Shown here in pieces: positions 31,362-36,637 of a stretch of 36,637 nt of DNA. How positions within the stretch are numbered: the stretch's first letter is position 1; every line of letters starts with the position of its first letter. The stretch is from Candidatus Omnitrophota bacterium. Lineage in GTDB: Bacteria > Omnitrophota > Gorgyraeia > Tantalellales > Tantalellaceae. The translations under genes and the position numbers were made by a program. Below the pieces are notes generated by a model that was not told the origin of the DNA, made no database searches, and saw only the letters and a list, made by a program, of their open reading frames with translations. The stretch spans positions 1-36,637 of the forward strand of contig JAQVSN010000004.1 in NCBI GenBank assembly GCA_028700515.1, given 5' to 3'.

Positions 31362-32218
31362 ACTCTCCTGAATGCATACCACTGGTCAGGGTATGTCCTT
31401 ATTAGTTTTTCCATTACTTTCAAGTACGTGGACATAAGGGCCTTCAAGTCGTGTTTTATGTCCCCCGAAGGGATAAATTCCTCCGGTTCCTCGAAAAGCA
31501 TCACGAAATTATCATCCCGTCTGCGTGTAAGCGCCGTTACAAGTATCGGGGCCCCTGTTCTGAGAGCGAAGAAGGCCGGGCCTTTCGGAATAAAGGTTTT
31601 CCTCCCAAAGAATTCCACGCACTCCCCGTTCGAAGTGTAATCCTTATCGCCGACTATGCCGAGAACTTCGTTCCGCTTCAGCACCTGGAAACACTTTTTC
31701 ACCTGTATCCCCAGAGGTATGACCTTGACATCATTCAACGCTCTCTGCCCGACGAAAAAATCATTTACTTTCTTATCCGCGTGCTCCAGTGCTATAGCGT
31801 TTATCGGATATCCCATCGCTGAAAGCACGGCCCCGGCCAGTTCCCAGTTACCCAGATGAAGTGAAAGGAGTATAAGTCCTCTTCCTCGGGAGAGATACTT
31901 ATCAATCAACTCTACTCCCCGGAATTCGACCCTCCTCAAGGCTTCCTCGCGGGTAAATCTCCCGAATTTAAAAAAGTCCACGAGGTATTTCGCGAAATTA
32001 GCGAAAAGCGCGTAGGAGTGTTTTTTGAGGTCCCGGGAAGATATCTTTTCATCTGTCACGATAAGCAGATTGGCTTTTATGTTATCACGGTCCGTTTTAG
32101 AAAAGAATCCGTAAATATAAGCCGCCATTACGGCAACCGCGTAACAGACCTTTCTCGGCAATGATCGGGCTATATAGTATCCTGCCTGGTATAAACCGTA
32201 CATTTCAGTCGACTCCAA
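31334..32218 (-). CDS. LpxL/HtrB-type lipid acyltransferase
   Basis: This 294-residue inner-membrane acyltransferase matches the lipid A late acyltransferase family. The catalytic H(x4)E motif is in LLSLHLGNWELAGAVL, and the conserved GIVGDKDYTSNGECVEFFGR region, with IPKGPAFFALRTGAPIL behind it, forms the second half of the active site. In E. coli LpxL adds laurate to Kdo2-lipid A using acyl-ACP. Here the gene is between two glycosyltransferases and may act on lipid A or another glycolipid. It overlaps the upstream glycosyltransferase gene by 14 bases. LPS heptose genes in the window make lipid A a reasonable target. Confidence 0.87.
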   Translation of the reverse strand: MESTEMYGLYQAGYYIARSLPRKVCYAVAVMAAYIYGFFSKTDRDNIKANLLIVTDEKISSRDLKKHSYALFANFAKYLVDFFKFGRFTREEALRRVEFRGVELIDKYLSRGRGLILLSLHLGNWELAGAVLSAMGYPINAIALEHADKKVNDFFVGQRALNDVKVIPLGIQVKKCFQVLKRNEVLGIVGDKDYTSNGECVEFFGRKTFIPKGPAFFALRTGAPILVTALTRRRDDNFVMLFEEPEEFIPSGDIKHDLKALMSTYLKVMEKLIRTYPDQWYAFRRVWEPGQTIL

Positions 32219-33320
32219 GCGCTAGTTTCGCGATATCTAGAGAACTTAAAGGCTTGGATAGCCTTCCTGCAGACTCCCGCATCGCGGACAATCTTTCCGG
32301 GCGTTCGAATATTTCGTCCAAAACGTTCTTGAGCTCTGAAAATGAAAAAACTTCCGCGGCCGCTCCCTCCGCCACCAGGTGGTCCGCGTTCCTTCTTTCA
32401 TGACCGGGTATGGGATCTATGATCACCATGGGTAATTTTTTGGAAAGCGCTTCGGCGGTGGTAAGCCCGCCGGCTTTGCTGACAATAATATCGCTCGCAT
32501 CCATAAGTTCATCGACATTATCGGCGAACGGCAGTACCACTGTTCCCTTGTCGTTCTTTGAAGCTCTCACAAGCTTCCTGAAAAGCCTCATATTTCTTCC
32601 GGTCACTACGATCGCCTGAAAGTGTTTCCGCCCATTCAACGTAACAGCATTTAAGAGCTCTTCCATTGGACCCAGACCCTGACTGCCTCCCATCATCAGT
32701 ATAGTAGGACGTTCCGGGATCAAGCCCAAACGTCTCAAAGTGATCTTCCGGTCGTGGGCCTGACGGAACTTCAGCGAGACCGGTATCCCTAGCGGGTTGA
32801 TCTTCCCTGAGGCTATACCTTTTTTAGCGAGCAGAGCACCGGTCTTCTCGTCGGGCACAACATAGTGGTCTACGGCATCATGCAGCCAGTAAGAATGCGG
32901 GGCATAATCCGTAAGGACCCCGATAAGTTTTGGGCCGCCCGCGCTTATTACCTTATAGTCGGCGACCATACCGCATGGAAAAGCCTGGGTGCACAAGACT
33001 ACATCGGGGCGTTTCGCTGCGATCATCTTTTTTATTTTGTGCATATTATATCTATGGACGGCTCTGCGTGTATTCCGGGTCTTTTCAAGGACACTTGGGT
33101 TATCGTACATATCTCCCCATACATGGGGCCGTCTCTTAATGACCTGAAGATAAACGCGGTTTATCAGCCTCCCTAAAACCGGATTAGTATAGTCCAACGC
33201 GTTCATCTTCTCCACATGGGTATCAGGAGAAAACTCTTTAATGCCTTCCTCTATCGCTTCAGCCGCATAATAGTGGCCTGAGTACCTGGATATGTAGAGA
33301 ATGAGCACCCGTTTTTTCAT
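32205..33320 (-). CDS. MurG/UgtP-like glycolipid glycosyltransferase (GT28 type)
   Basis: A 371-residue GT-B enzyme of the MGDG synthase/processive diacylglycerol glucosyltransferase group. The N-terminal LILYISRYSGHYYAAEAIEE matches the lipid-acceptor domain, and the donor domain carries ILMMGGSQGLGPMEELLNAV, the ADNVDELMDASDIIVSKAGG block, and TTAEALSKKLPMVIIDPIPG, which bind the UDP-sugar. Members glycosylate diacylglycerol in the inner leaflet. The gene's ATGA overlaps the end of the lipoyl protein gene. A membrane glycolipid product is expected, but the sugar is unknown. Confidence 0.88.
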   Translation of the reverse strand: MKKRVLILYISRYSGHYYAAEAIEEGIKEFSPDTHVEKMNALDYTNPVLGRLINRVYLQVIKRRPHVWGDMYDNPSVLEKTRNTRRAVHRYNMHKIKKMIAAKRPDVVLCTQAFPCGMVADYKVISAGGPKLIGVLTDYAPHSYWLHDAVDHYVVPDEKTGALLAKKGIASGKINPLGIPVSLKFRQAHDRKITLRRLGLIPERPTILMMGGSQGLGPMEELLNAVTLNGRKHFQAIVVTGRNMRLFRKLVRASKNDKGTVVLPFADNVDELMDASDIIVSKAGGLTTAEALSKKLPMVIIDPIPGHERRNADHLVAEGAAAEVFSFSELKNVLDEIFERPERLSAMRESAGRLSKPLSSLDIAKLALGVD

Positions 33321-33622
33321 CTACACTCACCCCTGTCAGGCCCCGCCTCCTGAAACGGGCAGATAATGGCCACCACATCCGAATGTTTTATCTTGGTTCC
33401 GATCGTTGCCATTATCTTCGTTAAACGTCCGGCACACGGCGCCGCAACGTCAAACGAGGCTTTGTCTGTAACAACTTCCAGGAGATCCGCGCCGCCGGGA
33501 ACACTATCCCCCTCACTAAAATACCAGGATGTTACAACCGCTTCTCCGGGCTCAGCCGCAAGTTGTCCCAAAGATACCTTGACCTCATCCCTGAAAGGGC
33601 TATCTTTGCCGATATTGCACAT
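33317..33622 (-). CDS. free-standing lipoyl-domain protein
   Basis: A 101-residue protein that is a lipoyl/biotinyl-type domain. The lysine to be modified sits in the classic lipoyl context EVVTDKASFDV (K54), and the surrounding EGDSVPGGADLLEV and GTKIKHSDVVAII blocks match E2 lipoyl domains. No E2 catalytic or E3-binding part follows, so it is a free carrier. The start at 33622 has GGAGG 8 bases upstream and lies just after the lipB stop. Adjacent LipB can provide the octanoyl group. It could serve a 2-oxoacid dehydrogenase, glycine cleavage-like or other lipoyl-dependent enzyme; none is visible here. Confidence 0.85.
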   Translation of the reverse strand: MCNIGKDSPFRDEVKVSLGQLAAEPGEAVVTSWYFSEGDSVPGGADLLEVVTDKASFDVAAPCAGRLTKIMATIGTKIKHSDVVAIICPFQEAGPDRGECR

Positions 33623-33623
33623 C

Positions 33624-34262
33624 TCAATGGCCTCCATAATGAATATCTATATCCTCGGCGAAGCGTCTGGCGAAAACATCCTTTACTATCGACATGTCAA
33701 GCAAAACCCCCAACTCTTGCCTCGCTGACGTAACTTTTATCCCGGGATCACCACACGGGTGTATGTTCCGGAACATATCTAACTCATTATTGATGTTCAC
33801 TGCCGCTCCGTGTAAGGTCAGCCATCTTTTTACTGAAACTCCGGTGAAGGCTATTTTTTTCATCCCGACCCACACCCCCCGGGTCCCGCTGATTCTTGCC
33901 GCGTTGACCCCCAGTTCCCGCAGGCTTTTCTCGATGGTTATCTCCAAAAGGTCAATATACAGGGATATATCCTTCGCTCTTGCCTTAAGGTCTATGCTGG
34001 GATAAAGGAGAAGCTGCCCCGGGGAATGGAACGTTGTTTTTCCGCCTCGTGCGACTTTGATGACAGAGATCCCCTGCTGTTCGAAAGAGCATAAACCCGG
34101 AACGGTAGACGCGTCAGCGATACGCCCCAGAGTGACTACAGGGGGATGCTCGGCCATAATAAGCATATCACCCGCGTCTCCCGGCAACCGTCCTTTCATG
34201 TAACAAAGCTGAAAATCTTCCGCTTCTTGAAATTCTATTAAACCAAGGTCACGAACACGCAT
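33624..34262 (-). CDS. lipB: octanoyl-ACP:protein N-octanoyltransferase
   Basis: LipB moves octanoate from ACP onto lipoyl domains, the first step of lipoate assembly. The 212-residue length fits. The conserved RGGKTTFHSPGQLLLYP block, the active-site Lys K136 in MKKIAFTGVSVKRWLTLHG, and the active-site Cys C170 in NIHPCGDPGIKVTS are all present. The start at 34262 has AAGGA 6 bases before the ATG. It is followed directly by the free lipoyl-domain gene, a probable substrate. LipA, which inserts sulfur, is not in the window. Confidence 0.93.
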   Translation of the reverse strand: MRVRDLGLIEFQEAEDFQLCYMKGRLPGDAGDMLIMAEHPPVVTLGRIADASTVPGLCSFEQQGISVIKVARGGKTTFHSPGQLLLYPSIDLKARAKDISLYIDLLEITIEKSLRELGVNAARISGTRGVWVGMKKIAFTGVSVKRWLTLHGAAVNINNELDMFRNIHPCGDPGIKVTSARQELGVLLDMSIVKDVFARRFAEDIDIHYGGH

Positions 34263-34304
34263 GACTGTTCCTTTTCCCAAAAAAGCTCTTGACGCTTCGA
34301 TCTC

Positions 34305-34808
34305 TCATGCAACCTCTGAAAGAGTGTGCATGTCCCTGAAGTACTGAATGACCCCGCCTTTCGACAACATTTTTTTCAGCATCTTTGGAACAGGTTTTAT
34401 GTCGACACGAACACCTTTGGAGAGGTTCATGAGGCAATTCCTGTCCAGGTCAAGAGATAGTTCGTCCATGTCATCAATGTAATTCGTCTCACACTCTATA
34501 AGGGAAAGGCCCCAATTCATGGCGCTTCTATAAAATATCCTGGAAAAACTTTTCGCCACGACAGCTCCCACCCCTGAAAACTTCAATGCCAGTACAGCCT
34601 GTTCCGCGTCGGGTCCGCATCCGAAATTGGATCCGGCGACCAAGTAATCCCCATTTTTTATTCTCTTCGAAAAATCTTCTTCTAATCCTGCGAACAGAGC
34701 CTTCACGGTTTCTTTGCCTTCCCTCGTCGAGCCCCTCTTCTCTAAAGGGAGTATAGTGTAGGTGCTTATATCGTTCTGGATCTTGAGGCGGTGTGCATGA
34801 CTCCCCAT
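34305..34808 (-). CDS. LeuD-like aconitase-family small subunit, active site altered
   Basis: A 167-residue swivel-domain protein that resembles 3-isopropylmalate dehydratase small subunit. Conserved segments are YLVAGSNFGCG and VVAKSFSRIFYRSAMNWGLS. The block that is normally GSSREHA, which carries the catalytic Ser and a substrate-binding Arg in the aconitase superfamily, reads GPDAEQA (G65 to A71). A normal dehydratase mechanism is therefore doubtful. The start at 34808 has AGAAGGAG 5 bases upstream, 22 bases after the LeuC-like stop; an open extension into that gene is rejected. It pairs with the LeuC-like protein, which also shows changes. It should not be labelled LeuD without a test. 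Confidence 0.78.
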   Translation of the reverse strand: MGSHAHRLKIQNDISTYTILPLEKRGSTREGKETVKALFAGLEEDFSKRIKNGDYLVAGSNFGCGPDAEQAVLALKFSGVGAVVAKSFSRIFYRSAMNWGLSLIECETNYIDDMDELSLDLDRNCLMNLSKGVRVDIKPVPKMLKKMLSKGGVIQYFRDMHTLSEVA

Positions 34809-34830
34809 AAAGGCTCCTTCTCTCTTGCGA

Positions 34831-36093
34831 TCAGAGTTTACGTTTATATTCCCTCGGATCCGATATTTTACCGGCGATGGCCGTGGCTGCGGCGGTGGCC
34901 GGGCTCGCGATATATATGTCAGACCGAGGGCTTCCCATTCGCCCCACCCCATTAACACCTGAGGTCGAAAGAGCCACCTCTCCGTCACCCAGAACACCCT
35001 GATGTTTTCCGGCACATGGCCCGCATCCCGGGTTATTTATGGTCGCTCCGCTGTCTATAAAGAGTTCCACAAGACCTTTTTTCACCATAGTAAGATACGT
35101 TTTCCGGGAAGCCGGAGTAATAATAAGCTTTACCCCCTTGGCAACTTTTTTTCCCTTTAATACACGAGCCGCTACTTCCATATCTTCGATCCGACCGTTA
35201 GCGCAGCTCCCGATCATTATTGCGTCCACAGATATCCCTATCGCGTCATCTATGTCGCATACATCATAAGCTGAATGGGGGCGAGCTATTTTGGGGGATA
35301 AAGCCGAAACGTCTATTTTCCTTACTTCCGCGTACCGAGCGTCGGGGTCAGGGTCCTGAGGCTTTGGCTCTTTTGCGGAATGTTTTTTTATCCATTCGAA
35401 GGTCTTTTTGTCAGCCTTCAATATTCCGCACTTGGCCCCTGTTTCGGCGCACATGCTCGACAAAGTAAAACGCCCATCCATGCTCAGATCGCTCACGGAA
35501 CTTCCTTCCAGCTCTATTGCTTTATATTCCGAAAGAACAGCTCCGGTCTCTTTTAACAGGGCCAATGCCATATCTTTCGCATATACTCCCTTCGAAAGAA
35601 CTCCCTCAAAAATGACCTTAATTGTCTCGGGGACTCGGAACCAGCATTTTCCAGATGCCATGACAAGCGAAACATCTGTCGCGCTGACCCCTACAGCCAT
35701 GGCATTTAGCGCCCCACATGTGGTTGTGTGAGTGTCCGCTCCGACTATAAGGTCTCCACAGGTCAGGTGTCCCGCTTCCATAAGCGCCTGTTGTGATATA
35801 CCAAGCCCCACATCAAGGACACGGGAACCATACTCGCTGGAAAAACTTCTGATCCTATGGTGTGCTCCGGCGGCCGGAATGCTGGGGCTTGGAGCGGCAT
35901 GGTCCATTACCATAAAGACCCTGGCTGGGTCAATGAGGGCTTCAGCGCCCAGAGAGAGGAATGCACTGGCCACGTCTTGTCCGGTGCAGTCGTTGCCGTA
36001 ACAAAGATCCACGTTGGCCACAACCGCATCGCCCGCCTTTACGCGTTTCCCCGAATGTTCGGACAATATTTTTTCAACAATGGTCTGTCTCAT
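34831..36093 (-). CDS. LeuC-like aconitase-family large subunit, substrate residues altered
   Basis: A 420-residue iron-sulfur protein of the archaeal/short LeuC (IPMI large subunit) class. The three cluster cysteines are kept: C297 in MIGSCANGRIED, and C357 and C360 in NNPGCGPCAGKHQG. DHAAP and VGADTHTT are also kept. Changes: the usual GIxHQ is GISQQ (His to Gln at 101), and the STSNRNFxGR substrate-arginine loop reads STSGVNGVGR (Arg to Val at 380; R385 kept). Loss of the same kind occurs in the small subunit. A different substrate, or a non-canonical lyase/isomerase role, is possible. It lies 20 bases after the aminotransferase gene. Confidence 0.82.
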   Translation of the reverse strand: MRQTIVEKILSEHSGKRVKAGDAVVANVDLCYGNDCTGQDVASAFLSLGAEALIDPARVFMVMDHAAPSPSIPAAGAHHRIRSFSSEYGSRVLDVGLGISQQALMEAGHLTCGDLIVGADTHTTTCGALNAMAVGVSATDVSLVMASGKCWFRVPETIKVIFEGVLSKGVYAKDMALALLKETGAVLSEYKAIELEGSSVSDLSMDGRFTLSSMCAETGAKCGILKADKKTFEWIKKHSAKEPKPQDPDPDARYAEVRKIDVSALSPKIARPHSAYDVCDIDDAIGISVDAIMIGSCANGRIEDMEVAARVLKGKKVAKGVKLIITPASRKTYLTMVKKGLVELFIDSGATINNPGCGPCAGKHQGVLGDGEVALSTSGVNGVGRMGSPRSDIYIASPATAAATAIAGKISDPREYKRKL

Positions 36094-36113
36094 AAAAAAT
36101 ACCCCCGGATAGC

Positions 36114-36637
36114 CTATATCCCCTTCAGAAAATCATTTATCCTCGAAATGCCTTTTTCTATTGTCTCCTTGCCAGTTGCAAAACTTAACCTTATATATCC
36201 GTCTTCGCCGAAAGGTCCACCTGGTATCACCGCAACCTTTTTCTCCATAAGAAGCCTCAGGGCGAACTCCATCGATCTCATGCCTGTCGATGAAATATCT
36301 GAAAACACATAAAATGCCCCTCGAGGCTCAAAAGGTCTCACCTTCGGAGAGTTGCAGAGCAGTTTTAAAACAAGATCTCTTCTGGACTGGAATTCAGCAC
36401 ATTTTTCGGCAATAAAAGCTGAAAGATCGTTCCTCAGCGCGGTTTCGGCCGCGACCTGGCTGATGGAACAGGGATTAGAGGTCGAGTGGTCCTGCAATGT
36501 AGAAATATGCCTCGCTAGAAGCGCGTCGCATGCGAGATAACCGATTCGCCAACCTGTCATAGCGAAGCTTTTAGATGTCCCGTTGACGACGACTGTACGC
36601 GCCTTTACATCTTCTCCTAAAGAAGCTATGGAATAAT
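36114..36637 (-). CDS. class I PLP-dependent aminotransferase, cut by the window edge
   Basis: The C-terminal 173 or so residues of an aspartate aminotransferase-like (fold type I, Ib subgroup) enzyme; the N-terminus lies beyond base 36637. The PLP lysine context is NGTSKSFAMTGWRIGYLAC, and the substrate-carboxylate Arg is in IRLSFATGKETIEKGI near the end. PFEPRGAFYVFSDIS is also typical. Members transaminate aspartate, aromatic or other amino acids. It sits directly upstream of the LeuCD-like pair in the same direction, which suggests that a keto acid/amino acid conversion belongs to the same pathway. Confidence 0.9.
   Translation of the reverse strand, partial: YSIASLGEDVKARTVVVNGTSKSFAMTGWRIGYLACDALLARHISTLQDHSTSNPCSISQVAAETALRNDLSAFIAEKCAEFQSRRDLVLKLLCNSPKVRPFEPRGAFYVFSDISSTGMRSMEFALRLLMEKKVAVIPGGPFGEDGYIRLSFATGKETIEKGISRINDFLKGI

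Noticed and set aside
34809-35015. N-terminal extension of the LeuD-like protein into the LeuC-like gene
   Set aside because: The extension is Pro/Arg-rich, overlaps the LeuC-like frame, and an ideal SD precedes the ATG at 34808.

Overview
The window reads as a piece of chromosome from a Gram-negative-type bacterium, most likely of the PVC group and plausibly Omnitrophota. The outer-membrane lifestyle is supported by an LpxL-type acyltransferase, GmhA and a stand-alone heptose-1-phosphate adenylyltransferase (inner-core LPS heptose), a TonB-dependent receptor and a SPOR protein. The PVC placement rests mainly on a member of the small basic protein family (TIGR04137-like, start MTQHPSLRTTGIGAK) and on the ExeA/GspB-like pair; it is an inference. 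Apart from exeA and gspB-like, every gene is on the minus strand, so the operons are described right to left below. Nearly all the DNA is coding. No stretch over 300 bases lacks a gene, and there is no phage, IS element or CRISPR array.

Right part (36637 to 29531): one long, tightly packed gene run. It starts with an aminotransferase cut by the window edge. Next come a LeuC-like and a LeuD-like pair, lipB, a free lipoyl-domain protein, a MurG/UgtP-type glycolipid glycosyltransferase, an LpxL-type acyltransferase, a GT2 glycosyltransferase, pcm and a small export-family membrane protein. The LeuCD-like pair keeps its iron-sulfur cysteines but lacks several residues that bind or act on substrate in the aconitase superfamily. 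It is the best candidate for an unassigned activity. A DUF6580-type membrane protein with its own promoter follows, then a clear cobalamin riboswitch with a terminator, then a BtuB-type receptor that starts at GTG just after that terminator.

Middle part (26591 to 13077): a tandem M16 peptidase; a patatin/DUF1844/flippase-like group; the aroQ-pepP-efp-accB-accC-amaP run; gmhA-hldE2; a ThiD2-like protein with thiC; a PfkB kinase; and tRNA-Gly(CCC) with a terminator.

Left part (12995 to 1): a 50-residue exported tryptophan-rich peptide that is easy to miss, with a strong promoter and terminator; a second small exported protein; a two-gene unit of an archaeal-type ATPase and a YfcE/MJ0936 phosphodiesterase; a dGTPase/HD-GYP/AsmA-like unit; SPOR protein, small basic protein and a tRNA-binding OB protein; nnrE; aroB-yjbQ-thioesterase; then divergent pilZ and exeA-gspB-like.

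Two themes stand out. First, many sigma70-type promoters can be read directly. For several genes without a Shine-Dalgarno sequence the -10 box lies only 6 to 10 bases before the ATG, which predicts leaderless or nearly leaderless mRNAs. Second, several conserved enzymes carry changed key residues (LeuC/LeuD-like, HD-GYP) or occur as free single domains (ThiD2-like, MetRS C-terminal-like, lipoyl, HldE domain II).
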